DNA of 64,000 bases, taken from positions 124,001 to 188,000 of the forward strand of contig JAPWGK010000029.1 in the NCBI GenBank assembly GCA_029641185.1, in the 5' to 3' direction. The notes under the pieces were generated by a model, which worked only from the letters and a program-made list of their open reading frames with translations, was not told the origin of the DNA and did not search any database. Source of the DNA: Pseudofabraea citricarpa (Eukaryota > Ascomycota > Leotiomycetes > Helotiales > Dermateaceae). Shown here one piece after another: positions 1-11,162 of this stretch; positions within the stretch are counted from its first letter, which is position 1; the number at the start of each line of letters is the position of its first letter. Made by a program: the position numbers and the translations under genes.

Positions 1-3000
1 TTTTCCCTACTTACCTTTTCCTAAGTGTCAACTAGAGGCTCTCGACTTCATTTCCAACAGGCAACATAAACAATACTGGACTCGGATAACACAGCAGAGG
101 AAAATGATCAACTTTCCAAACTGATTCTTCTACTCCAAGGCTGACTAGGCCATCAATCTAGGCCCCAGTAGAACAAATTGCAAAGACGGCCGAGAAAATC
201 CAACATTTGAGCAGTTGTCTCCCAGGTTTGCAAGGATAAGCCGTGCAGTTGAGCTTGCGCGTCTCACCAAGGGCATGTCGTGAGTGGGAGGTGTCAGTTG
301 ATTGAATCGAAAAGCAACCCAATAAAGAAGCTCCTTTACGAGAATGCCTAGTGCTTCTCTGCGGCGGTGTTCAACAAGTTGATGCAAGCCTTCGCACACC
401 TTTTGAGCTGCAGGTGGGAAACCTTTGTTTGAGTGTTTGTATTGCTATCCATGTGTTTTACCCAAATGCCTGTGAGGCACGGGAGGTTACAGCGAGCCTT
501 GGGAGTGTGCTGCCATCAGTGTATGGTCGAATACACAGTCAACCGGTACAAAGAATCGGGTAGCTCTCCTTGAAGGACAAGTCAGGCCTTGTAGGAAACA
601 GACCTCTTTCTTCTTCCTACGACCATCCACATTCAGAAGACGATCATCAGGAAAATCATATCTTTTCCAACACCACGCCTGAAGCTCATATTACAACACA
701 GGGATCTCCTAATGCAGAAGGTTTACACATGGTGAACCTGGTGGAGGGTCGCCTTCCTCTACAATTGGATATCCGGTTAATCCACTTCCTGTATAGGCAT
801 ACATCAAAGGGTTAGATGGCCAGCAAGTGTTCTTCGAGTGTTGGCCTGGATCTTCAAAGTGGCGTAACAGCTTGTTCATCAAATGATCCGTTGCAACATT
901 TGCAGTCGCAGAATGGGTCGGATGTGTCCTTTACCAGCGTAAATCGAAGCCAGCCTCACCGCCTACGCCTGCGCCATGGCAGCTGAAGTCATGAGCGAGT
1001 AAAGGCAGCGATTTTCTTTCGGCTTGTTGGCCATACTTTTCTTCCGTGGTTCGTTTCCATTGTAGTGCATAATTCAATACGCCTCCCACAAGGTCGTCTT
1101 CACTTGCAGGCAACTGAACGCCGCTTGTCGTACTGGTATCTCGATGATTGGAAGAAAAAGTTAGCATGTGTCATTTTGATCGCTTTACTTGGACGTCTTT
1201 CCGTGGATTTTCTCCCGGGCGCAACGATTGTCAAGCGCGATCAGTCGCTGAGCGGCACAGACAGAATCTAAGCTCGTCCGCCCATATATCCAATGGGTTC
1301 TGACTCGAAGGGAAATAAGTCCTGTGGCACGTATTTTATTTGGCTTATATGGCACCTGAGCTTCACTTTATCATAGGGCAGAAGGGCGGTGGCTAAGCTT
1401 ATTCTAGGTTCCTGACCGAAACCAGCTCCAGGTCTCATGGGCTGGATATGCACAATCCTTGAACCTGCTTAGAAAATCCAACAGATAAATGAAGTGCTCC
1501 CAGTGAGGCTTGAGAAATCCAACAGAGTCGGTCTTGATCTACCCAAGGTAGAAAAATCGAGGAGGCGTCGATGTCCAAGGTCGACCGACACGCGGCAACG
1601 GCGACTAAAAAGCGCATGTCATTGGCAAAATTTCCGAAGCTCGAGGGGTTTTCAAAGCTGGCGTCTCTGCGCCTCTTTGAAGCCTAGGAGCCAGTGACTA
1701 CACATTGGACGAGTCCGGATCAAATCAAGATGGCGAAGCAGGGACGAACTCGATCCCAACTTAGCCGCGCAATCAGATCGGCCGCATAGTAGGCTTCCTC
1801 ATCTGAAGCATTCCGTCGCTAAAACTTTTCTGGCACTACATGATTGGCCGTCGCTACCTGTAGCAGCAAATGTCAAGACGATGGAGCGATGCGCGAGTCT
1901 CGATTGGTGCTCGAGCGAGTACGTTTGAGTAGCAACAATACCAAGATGATCAAGATCAGGCCTGGTCGAGACACATCAGTCCCAGGAGTCTCGTCTTCCA
2001 AATAGGCGCACAGACATGATACGTTGATGGTACTCGAAGAAATTCAAGTTTCTCGGTATGTCTTCTTACTTCTTTCTAGGTTCAAACTAAAGCCTGACCA
2101 AGTATAGCGGGACTCTATCGATACGAAATTGAATTTGTATTCGTTTGCTCGGGGTTCATCTCAATTGCTGATTGGCCACAGCATGGCTGTTTACGTCTGT
2201 CGTCATGATACTAGTTTTCAAACACTCGAGTTACACTCTCTTCCCAGGTTCCTTCAGCTCATTCAGCTCAGGCATAAACGCTGCACTTCACAAGGTGGAT
2301 TCTGGGCTCTGGAGGACTCCTCTTATCACTTCTATTGACCAGCACTCTACCGTCAGGTCTGAGTTATTGCCGCATTGAGATGTGCCTACATGCTTCCCCT
2401 TTGCCGTGGGCAGAGCCTCACTCGCCATTGATGGTGGATGGGTGATCTGAGGCTAGTCACTGGGGGAGTCGGACACATCATCAAGTTTACAGTGCTGACG
2501 GCGACGTGGGTCCAATAAATGGCTACGCAGGTTCAGCAGACACACCTCTGGTGGTGGATGGGCTTGGGTGGCGTCTAGGTGCTGGAAATGCTCCGTAGTT
2601 GGTTGAGGGAAATGCTTCATACGGGGCATCATTGGCAGGCTGTCAGGAAAGTGTGCACAACACGGCTGCGATTCGATGGCGCCATCCTCCTCGCCGTTGA
2701 GGGCGACCACTTTCGAGGACCACGTGCCGCGCGCTGTTCTCGCCGGGCCAGAAGGACGACAGCCACTCAGATGGCAGGTCGAAGCATTTCTCCAACGAAA
2801 ATCATGCTTGGACTGGGGCGTCTCTCGCCCTCCGCAAACCTGCTCGCCAGGCCGCGCGGGAAGTCGAGTCGACACAAGCCTGATGATTTGACGCTCTTGG
2901 AGATGGGGGATGGAGATGGCTCCTACCGCGCGCTGAATGAAGCAGCTCTGAAGATGGAATGAATGCAGCGCGGGAAGAGGAGAGAAGGGTTGAGTACATA

Positions 3001-4211
3001 ACGGAGAAGGAAGCCGCATCACGACTTTTGGTTTTTCTATCTCCCAGATATCTCGAGCTTCATCATTCATCACATTGGCACCCGAGCATCCTGGAGCTGC
3101 TCTTTTGTTATTTGCAGAGTTTCAGGCTGGAATCGTCCGCAATCACACCCGACAACCATCCTCCCGGTGCTCTTCTCCCTGAGCAGAGCAAAAGCGAGGA
3201 AACACGCCGACTCGCAACAGGCTCAGATTTCGTGCAGCCGGCCCGCAGACGAATCAGACGTTGTACCGCCGTGGCATCCCCGCTCGTCGTGGCTCCTAAG
3301 AATAGGCTGTGTCTGGCAGAGTCTGGCAGTGTCTGCCATCCCATCGTCGCCCCGGACAAGCCAATCAAGCACTGACATCGCGTGTTGCTGTTTGCGCTGG
3401 CTGCACTTGCGAGGCGCGAATCACGCCAATCGACACACCGAGTACAGCCAGTCACCGTCGCCCGTTGGACGCCGTGGTACAGCCAATAGCCAGCCGCTGC
3501 TAGCCTGTCGCTCCGCCCTCGCCAACCACTGAGGACGCTGTGGACTCCCTGTACGCCCCCTGTACGCTCCCTGTGAACTCCCTGAACCGACGGGGATCTC
3601 GGGCGTCGCTTGCTGCCAGCATCCCCATCCCAAGCCCCCCCGCCAACCACTCACAGGGCCTCACCACCCACTGTACCCCTCCACGCCCGCCAATTTTGGT
3701 GACCTCAGCATCACTCGAACAAAAAGTTGCGACTCTGCAGCTCTCTCTCTCTAGCAAGCAAAGCAAGCAAGCGCCCAACTCTCCAACCCTCACATCCCTC
3801 CACCACCCATCTCTCGTCACCATCCATCCCCCCCCAGCCCACTTCCCCCCCTCCATCCGCATAGCACTGGCTGCTAAATCGGTCATCCAGATCGATTCCT
3901 TCCTGTACGCTGCAGGGAAACTGGCCTGGCCTGTCATTCGGACGCGCTGGTGTGCGTGCGGTGCGGTGCACCTTGCCTTCTTACCTCACTCTCCTTCAGC
4001 TCCAGCCAGCCAGCAGAGCTAATCAGCACGCAAAAACAAATCTGTTCGAGCCACCACATTTAATAATTACCCTCCGACCCCGTGCTCCTCCTTCTCCTTC
4101 CTCTCCTCTCCTTCACGGCTACCCGTCATCGCAGCTTGTAGGCCTCTGTTCTCCGCGCCATTCTTTCACCTCACGTCCGGACACTCGTTATATCCAAAGA
4201 GAGGGACAAAG
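1..4211. other. Gene-poor region with no supported gene
   Basis: No open frame here resembles a known family, and none extends convincingly by splicing. Frames of up to about 200 codons at 2.4-3.7 kb overlap each other on both strands and read as chance frames in GC-rich DNA. From about 3.7 kb to 4.2 kb the plus strand becomes strongly pyrimidine-rich (runs of C and CT), as expected of a fungal promoter and 5' leader for the gene starting at 4212. Imperfect CTCCCTGTACGC-type repeats lie at about 3545-3585. Confidence 0.5.
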
Positions 4212-4865
4212 ATGGCTACAACCACCACCACCAAGCCCAAGCTTGCGCAGCTCAAGACGCCAATGACCTCGACCTTCCCCTCGGAGCTCTCTGCTCTGTC
4301 GGCTCGCAGCCCGCTCCCTGGATTCGCCGACTTCATCAAGCAGGAGGAGGGCATCAGGACGCCCATAACCCCTCCTGTCGCCTACACGGATTTCCTCAAG
4401 TCCATGGCCAGTCCTGCTCCCGGAGACAAGTCATCGGGGAGGACGACACCGACCTCAGCACCTTCGACGGGCTCCAGTGAACACAGCGATTGCTCGTGTA
4501 ACTGCGAGAATCACAAATCGCCCACGTCTGCCATTCCTCCTCCCACTCCCTTCGTATATCCTTCGTCCGCCCCAACGACCTCGAGGTTAGCTCGACTTCG
4601 AATCCCACCTTCACCTGCAACATCAACAGCCGAATCACCTCTGAGCTCAGCCGCCACCTCGGCAATCCGTTCACCCTTCAGCGCACGCAGTACTCGATCG
4701 CCATTCGATTGGGACTTCAAGACCAAGGGAAGATACTTCGATGTCAAATCACTAAAATCGCCCCGGTCAAGCGTTCGTCAGGTCAGAGAGATAGTCACCC
4801 GTACGGTGACCTACACACCCAGGATGAGTCCCGCACCCAAGGGCAAGAGAAGGAAGATTGAATGA
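4212..4865 (+). CDS. Ser/Thr/Pro-rich small protein, conserved-looking, function unknown
   Basis: This single-exon frame encodes 217 residues. I do not recognise a named family. Ser, Thr and Pro dominate, with many SP and TP dipeptides (RSPL, RTPITPP, RSPF, KSPRSS), which are possible proline-directed kinase sites. A short CSCNCENH cluster lies near residue 95. The C-terminus is basic (KGKRRKIE) and looks like a nuclear localisation signal. The chosen ATG follows a CT-rich leader and has a purine at -3 (AAGATGG). The composition suggests a disordered, phosphorylated nuclear protein, which is inference. No intron is needed. The codon pattern and the low chance of a 217-codon frame with this ordered composition make it a credible gene. 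Confidence 0.7.
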   Translation: MATTTTTKPKLAQLKTPMTSTFPSELSALSARSPLPGFADFIKQEEGIRTPITPPVAYTDFLKSMASPAPGDKSSGRTTPTSAPSTGSSEHSDCSCNCENHKSPTSAIPPPTPFVYPSSAPTTSRLARLRIPPSPATSTAESPLSSAATSAIRSPFSARSTRSPFDWDFKTKGRYFDVKSLKSPRSSVRQVREIVTRTVTYTPRMSPAPKGKRRKIE

Positions 4866-6285
4866 TCAATACACTTCAACACCTACACAAATTCTTTACT
4901 CCGAGAACACACTCCTAGCCGCCTTCATCGAACATCTTCTTTGTCGCCAAGATTTCATTCATATCAAACATCATCATATCCGAACCGCCATTTATGACTT
5001 CACGTATTCGCTTCTAACTTACTTTACACGCAAAATAAAGCCTTTTTCTTCTTCTTTTCTGATTCCCAAGACGGACAGGGCATATTGTCTTTTTATTTGT
5101 TATAGGAGGGAAATCGTCTTTAGGAGGTTAAGAACATATTTCACGTCTATCTTACTCGGCGCATCAAAGCCTGGAGCCAAATCGTTGGGTCAAGGTACAC
5201 GGGAAGGAATAGCTCGGCTTTATTGCAATCATCATCATCATGGGGGAGGCAAACAAGCAGAAATGGATTGGTGGGAGGATAAACTTTTGGTGTTTTCTGC
5301 TCATGGAGAACTGGAGAGGACTTTTTTTCTCTAATTCGTTGTTCTTTTCGCACCAGGAAAGGGCGTACATCAGGCGTTCTGGGAACTCTTGAAAGTTGGG
5401 ACAAGAAATTTTTTGAAAGATGGGGGGCCGGGGGGCGTCGTCCAGGACAGGTCACGGCAAGGTCAAGGTCTCAAAGTGGTGGAAGTAGGTTGAGTGGTGG
5501 TAGCAGCAGGGCAGGAGAGAATTGGACCAGATACCAGGAGAAATCAAAGCACAATATAATTGCTTTACCCTTTCACTTTGCCAATCACATCTCGCCGAAG
5601 TGGGATTTTTTCACAACTTCATCTGCCCGCCTCGATGGTACATCCTTGAGCTTGAGCTTCTTAGTGACTGAACCGTGATCCTGACCAGACCAGACGAGAG
5701 TACAGGCGGGGATGTCTACGGTACGGTACCTCCGTAGCTACCTACCTAGGTAGGTAGGTTATTTAGCCAGCTCGCTCGCCAGCCAGCCAGTCCAGCCATT
5801 CCAGCATACCGTACCCGTACCGCCGTGCGTGCGTGCTTGTGCTTGCTACAGTAGCTAGCTAGTCTTCTTCGACGTCCGTCGCGGCAATTTTCCCTCGTCA
5901 CCGGCATTAGTCTGAGCGAGAGACCATGCATGGATGAGCCAGTCGCCAGTTGCCAGTCGCCAGTACTAGTCGCCAGGAAAACAGTCGAGTCAAGTCAAGT
6001 CAAGTCTAGCGAGCAAATCAAGTAGCGGTGTGATGTTAAATAAAAGCGACTCAGAACCGTCCACGTAGCATCTCTTTCCTCCTTCACATTTGAGGGGATT
6101 CTGCATCTCGCGATAAGGTAGCTCAGCTCGGCTGCTTTCTTTATCACTATCACATCTTTCCTTGGGGGGCGGGGTGGGTGGTTTAGCGGATGGGAGAGGG
6201 CAGCCTTTCTTTTTTTTTTTTTTTGTGTGTGTCTCGGGAGAAAGCATGGGATGGCATGGGATGTCAACAAGATAAACAACATCGA

Positions 6286-6309
6286 TAAATAAATAAATAA
6301 ATAAATAAA
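6286..6309. repeat. AAAT microsatellite
   Basis: About six tandem copies of a TAAA/AAAT tetranucleotide lie in non-coding DNA. It is a simple-sequence repeat with no evident function. Confidence 0.9.
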
Positions 6310-6696
6310 CAAGACCCGTTTCTTGACCTCCCGCTGCCTGTCCCCGTACCTGTGCCTGATTGTGGATTGGTTTTTCGTTGGTTTTTCTTTGTTGCTTTTG
6401 TGTGTTGTCATGCTGGTGGTGGTTTGGCTGCGACCTCTCGCTCTTTGAACCTAACACTCTGTACCTTACGCGACCTTACGTGACCTTGACCTTGGCCTTG
6501 ACCTCGACCGCGGCCGTAGCTGTGGCCGGTTCTGCGACCTGATTCTTTTTTGTTTGTTTGTTGATGTTTTTGTTCTTGTTTTTTGTTTTTAGGACGAGGG
6601 GATGGGCGAGCTTTGTTTTGCGTGGAAAGTATGGTGCGGGGAGGAGGGGTCTAGGAAGGTGATATACAGAAGTCGACGTGGATGCTAGCTACTTGG

Positions 6697-6728
6697 ATTC
6701 ATATTCATATTCATATTCATATTCATAT
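6697..6728. repeat. ATTCAT hexanucleotide microsatellite
   Basis: Five tandem copies of ATTCAT plus a partial copy lie in intergenic DNA. They are likely length-polymorphic between strains, which is inference. Confidence 0.92.
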
Positions 6729-7512
6729 GGCAGGGAGGCGCGTGGAATAAGATGAGCTACAGTTAGGAAAAGGTAGATATAGGAGATTGCTAGCTAGGTG
6801 CTCGTTCAGTCACTCTCCTCCGCCATGGATGGACCTTGTTTATATCCTGTTTTCTTCTGCCGGCCTGCCTTTCCTATTTATATGCTCCGTCCCTCTGAGA
6901 ACAAAGAAGGAAAGAGAGCACCAAATCGGATGGCGAGGGGTCTACTCCCGCCGCCCATGTTTTTGGTCATTCCCGTCGTTATGAGCTAGGTACCTACGGA
7001 GTAAGTGTCTATTCCTACAGTACCTAGGTACTGTACGCAGCATAACCTTAGCCTGCCTTGCCAGCCTATTTATATATCTATATACATGAAACGGGAAGAG
7101 GGCAGACGAGGGAGCGGAACGAGATGAAACGGGAACAGAGCCCGCAAGGGGATGTATTCTTTTCTTTCTTTCTTTTCCCTTAAGCGCTTGCGTTGATGTG
7201 CGGGAGTGGACGTGACGTGCTGGCTGGGGCGGTGATTGGCTGTGCCGAAGCCAGGGGTTCGGCGTGTTTAAGCGCTGAGCTCTTTTTTGGTTTTTGGGGC
7301 GAGAGCACGGCCTAGGGTACGGGTACAGCTGAGTACGTAGCTGGGGATTGGATGCATGCACGAGTGTGTCACGAGAATGCAGTCAGATGGCTCTGATGAA
7401 TGGATGCATACGGTACTTCCGTACGTAGTACATGAGTGGGTAGATGGTATGCATCACGTGAAATGTGACTTGGTGCTTGAATGCTCCATTCTCCATTTCG
7501 GGTCTTTCTTTC

Positions 7513-7884
7513 TTTCTTTCTTGGGGGTCAACCCCCCAAACCCCCGTTGCGCTGCGCGGCTGGAGAGGCCATATGTATGTATATGTATGTAAACAAAAAG
7601 ATGTCAAGAAGATATGGAATTCCTCGTTGCTGTTCTCGAGAGGAAGAGCGGGTGTTGGCTTTAGCGAGCAAGCATGAGTGGTCGGTAAATGCAGTCAGTG
7701 TGCCTGGGGAAAAGTATTAATGCTTGGAAGAAAGGCTCTTTTTTTTCTTTACCAGGTTTTGTCAAGACGCCACCAGTCGACGGGTGGCTCTTTTGTATCC
7801 GACACACTGTCTTACCGTACTCTGCATCTCCCTCCCAGCCGCGCAGCGCTATGGGGGTTTGAGGGCTGGCCCCCAAGAAAGAAA
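7513..7884. mobile_element. MITE-like element with ~50-bp terminal inverted repeats
   Basis: The left arm (about 7513-7563) and the reverse complement of the right arm (about 7835-7884) align over about 50 bp. Both begin TTTCTTTCTTGGGGG, share AAACCCCC, and end GCGCTGCGCGGCTGG. The aligned arms differ at about six positions plus a one-base indel. About 270 bp lie between them, with no transposase-like frame. The size and long terminal inverted repeats fit a non-autonomous DNA transposon (MITE). No clear target-site duplication is visible, because the left flank is itself a TTTC tetranucleotide repeat. The family cannot be named from a single copy. Confidence 0.6.
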
Positions 7885-8040
7885 CAACATCCGAACTCCC
7901 TCAGTATGTTAAGAAAGTTAATACTCATACAAGACTCATACAAGATAGAAATTGGTAGAAAGCACCGTAAGATCGCCAGGCTGATGCAAGGCTACGGACA
8001 GCTGTGGTGGGGTAAGGCTGGCGCTGGTGATGTGCGACGC

Positions 8041-9112
8041 TAAACGGAGCTCAGCCCAACAATTGCGGCCTATTGGGCAATGCAGAACCATTGCCGTCCT
8101 GCGCATCATATCAGAAACCTGAAACGCAAACAACAATCGGGGACACGTTCAATGCTGCGACGGGCAATAAATATGAGGGGTTCCTGGAATAAAAGTGGAA
8201 AGGCGTCGTGAGGTTGCAGGAGAAGGTACCTAGGCCATGCCATGCTCGGCGATTCCCACCACAGACTGACCTTCCTCGCACAGATTATGTAGCTGGAGTA
8301 AAAAGCCGCTGCGTTGCAGGCCGAACTCGACTCAGCTACACCAAGCTCCCTCTTAAACCAAAATCAGGATCCTGCAAGCTAGCTCCCTCGCTCGCCGGCA
8401 AGACATGTGCTGCAGTCGCATCGGAGCCCACTGCGGATATGGAATGTGTTGACAGGATATTGTGTGAAGACGATCCGTGGACACAATGACTGGGGTCGAG
8501 ACGTAGCGCCGTCTTTTCATGGAGAATGGCTAGTATCAGGGGGCAACGATCAGACAGTAAGGATATAGGATACTTCATCGGGAGAACCGAGAGCGACGTT
8601 GCTAGGCCATGAAAACGTAGTTGAATGTTGTGTTTTCGCGCCCCCCGCAAGCTACGAACATGTCGCAAGTATGGCTGGGTTAAAGAAGCCACCAGCAGCA
8701 ACTAGCTCGGGAGAAAAGTCGCCACTGGACACTGGAGAAAGAGGTAAGACCATAAGGATATGAGATACTCGGGACATTAATCAAGACACTCATAGGTCAT
8801 GATAACTGGGTGCGATGGTTGGTGTTCCATTCCGGTGGGAAGTACCTGCTCAGTGTTGCCAACGACAATGCCTTACTCTCCTGGGACCTTTTTCAAGAAG
8901 GCAGAATGCTGAAGAAGTTAGATAGCGCACACGGGCACTTCGTCAGCTGTATTCGGTGGGCACCTGCATTTCCTGTTCCGGTGAAGAACGGAGCAGGGGA
9001 TGGAGGTACGCCCAACGGAAGCGCCAAGAAGGAGGAGGCTGGCAAGGTCAGGATCCGATGCGCCATCGCCACGAAGGGTGTTCATTTGAATGTGCGAGCC
9101 TTTATATCATGA
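8041..9112 (+). pseudogene. PAC1: Decayed PAC1/nudF (LIS1) WD40 gene
   Basis: In the living gene this cytoplasmic protein binds dynein and drives nuclear migration. Fragments of the family follow in order: a LisH-like start (about 8050-8095), YEGFLE then KWKGVVRLQEK (8170-8215), ALQAELDSATPSS (about 8305-8345), [26 protein letters not shown] (about 8358-8430), [48 protein letters not shown], then an open tail from GHDNWVRW to KVRIRC. Conserved Trp codons are stops at three places (TGG to TAG twice, TGG to TGA once), other stops interrupt the N-terminal part, and at least one frameshift occurs before [14 protein letters not shown] repeats 1-3 are missing, with QSHRSPL joined directly to RIWNV. 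The last 100 codons (8810-9112) are still open. A functional copy presumably exists elsewhere. Confidence 0.85.
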
Positions 9113-9740
9113 TTAGAAAGGCATATGGACTGGGAAATTGACAAGACTAGATTTTGTGTGCTTGCATCCCGCGTCTCCTTTCACCTCTTTCTCGACTTTC
9201 TCTTTTTTTTTCCTCCTTGTATCTCTTCTTTTCTTTTCTCTTTCCCCTTTGCAGCAGGATGGACGAGTGAATGGATGGATGGATGCTTTCGGCTTCATGG
9301 AATCGCAGTTGGGGGTGCTGGCAACACAAAACAAAATGCGCAAGCTTACGTTTTTTCTTTTTCTTTTTGAGAGCAAGAACGAGAGGGCTTAACAGACGAG
9401 CATGCACAAGTAGAAGGAGAGAAATCTAGAAGAGGTATGTGCTGTTTTTTCTTGATTCTCTTTGGGGAATTTCGGAATCGTCTACATGGGTCGTTCAACC
9501 TATGTCCAATGGGTTTGCTAGAGGGTCCTGTATTTGAGTTCCCTACTCCTTTTTTGTTTCACATCGGGGTTAGACCTCTCTCTTCTCTTTCCTCTCTTCT
9601 CTTTTCTCTTTCTCTGTGGTTGTGTCGTCGAGAGAAGCATACGTGTATGCAGGTATTGGTTACTGAGCGATGCGACTGCAGTGCTCGCGTCCGCGGCCTG
9701 ACAACATCTCGCTTATTCATACATCCAGAAGGGGGAAATG
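9113..9740. other. Intergenic region, pyrimidine-rich
   Basis: This stretch lies between the PAC1 remnant and the 3' end of the minus-strand phosphoesterase gene. It holds CT-rich tracts (TTTTCTTTTCTC, CTCTCTTCTC) but no supported gene. Confidence 0.5.
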
Positions 9741-10562
9741 CTACTCGGAAAGTGCAACACACTTCTCGGCATCGAAGCCCACAGCCTGCTTGAAATAGTA
9801 GCCTCTCTGATTCGCCAGGACCCTCTTGCCCGTAGGTTCATCGACGAAGTCGCAATTGAAATGCGTATGACCAAAGGCCCAGAGCTTGACGTTCTCGCTC
9901 AGCCAGCAGGCCTCGCGCGACAAGTCGGTCGCGAAGCCGGACGAGATCTTACTGTTCGTTCCATGGGCGGGATCGATGGCTTCGTGTGCCGTCGTCGGGC
10001 TGTAGTGCGTGAGTACGATGATTCTCCGCTCTGGCTCGCCTGCCGATAGAGCTGTGGTCTGCGCATTCAACCACGCCAGGTCCGATGCGTGGCCGGCATT
10101 GTGCGTCGCGACGCTCCAGTCGTCGCCCGTGTAGTAGAAGTCGTTGATGCCGAAACTGACGCTCTCTTCTGCCGCGGCGGGGATGTGCGAGAAGAGCGTG
10201 CAGCCGAGGATGGTGAGGTCGGGCGACAGATCGTAGCGGGTCTGATCGAGGAGCACGAATCTGCCCCGTTTGTCTCCTTCTTTGGCTCTGGCTCGCGAGT
10301 TGACTTCTCTCTCGAATTCTCGTACCCTCGCTTTACTGCGAGCCCAGTCGCTGTGGTACGGCTCGTGGTTCCCCAGGACGAGAAACACGACGTCGAATTG
10401 GGAGAGCTGCGTGTCGATGAATGTGAAGTAGCTTGCGTCTTTAACACAACCGACGTCGCCAAGAAGTGCGAGGTAGCGCGATCTGGGTGTTATGCTGAAG
10501 ACGTCGTAGCTTTGGGGAGCTTCGAGATGGAGATCTGAGAGGATCTGTAGAGTGGGAGACAT
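9741..10562 (-). CDS. Calcineurin-like metallophosphoesterase
   Basis: This 273-residue single-exon protein belongs to the calcineurin-like phosphoesterase superfamily. All the expected metal-binding motifs appear in order: SDLHLE (D-x-H) near residue 8, LLGDVG (GD), LVLGNHEPYH (GNHE), LTHYSPT (H) and FGHTHFNCDF (GHTH). Such proteins use a dinuclear metal centre to hydrolyse phosphate esters; the substrate cannot be told from sequence. I chose the ATG at 10562 (MSPTLQILSDLHLEAP). The frame stays open 68 codons further upstream, but that part is a low-complexity Lys/Glu stretch typical of a purine-rich leader on this strand. No signal peptide or membrane segment is seen. The size matches small fungal stand-alone phosphoesterases. 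Confidence 0.88.
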   Translation of the reverse strand: MSPTLQILSDLHLEAPQSYDVFSITPRSRYLALLGDVGCVKDASYFTFIDTQLSQFDVVFLVLGNHEPYHSDWARSKARVREFEREVNSRARAKEGDKRGRFVLLDQTRYDLSPDLTILGCTLFSHIPAAAEESVSFGINDFYYTGDDWSVATHNAGHASDLAWLNAQTTALSAGEPERRIIVLTHYSPTTAHEAIDPAHGTNSKISSGFATDLSREACWLSENVKLWAFGHTHFNCDFVDEPTGKRVLANQRGYYFKQAVGFDAEKCVALSE

Positions 10563-11162
10563 GGCTTCTTCTTTTTTTTGTTCTTCCTCTTCCTTTTCTT
10601 CCTTTTCTTTTCTGTGGAAATTCAATACGTGAACTTGATATTGGCTGAACAGGATTGTTTTGCTCGTTTGCACTTCCAGGTACAGCTGCTGTAGCCTACC
10701 TAATAGGAATAGGAATAGCGCATTCACGTGTGCGGAGAAACATTCTTCCTGCCCGCTCGTCTCCAACTACAACACCCTTAACTCTCCTTTTCCACTCTGA
10801 CATGAATTTGGCGGCGATATATCAAATGCCACCTCAAAAAAGCACTTCATGTCGTCTTTTTAGTCAAATACTCTCAGCCCAGCTCTAAGTCATTATCGCC
10901 GGCGTTCCTCGTATTAGCCGTACAGTCACTGCACCGCTGCTGCGACAACAAGCTTTGTCTGGCAAAGTTGGTCTACACTTTACTTTTTGGTCACAAAATT
11001 AGCAACAGCTTAAGAACTCGTGGACGGGACACACTGGAATTAGGCTTCATCGGAATTGAACTATGATTACACTAAGAGAGGATATCTGATGCAAGCTTTA
11101 ACAGCGCAAAAGCAAGAATCCAATGCTCGTAAATGAACAAATGGGAAATAGTTAACTGCCAA
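10563..11162. other. Promoter of the phosphoesterase gene and 3' flank of the helicase gene
   Basis: About 600 bp lie between two minus-strand genes. No coding signal was found. A purine-rich (minus-strand) tract immediately precedes the phosphoesterase start. Confidence 0.5.

Larger units (their letters stand above)
4866..8040. other. Long intergenic region with microsatellites and a MITE-like element
   Basis: No coding region is supported in these 3.2 kb. The stretch holds low-complexity DNA: a T-tract near 6209-6225, an AAAT microsatellite, an ATTCAT microsatellite, and palindromic CCTACCTAGGTAGG near 5740-5757. A foldback element at 7513-7884 is listed separately. The first few hundred bases are probably the 3' UTR of the preceding gene. 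Confidence 0.5.

Noticed and set aside
2453..3073. Minus-strand 206-codon frame near the left end
   Set aside because: Longest frame in the left region, but composition is random-like and overlapping frames are present on the opposite strand; no domain or splice partner seen.
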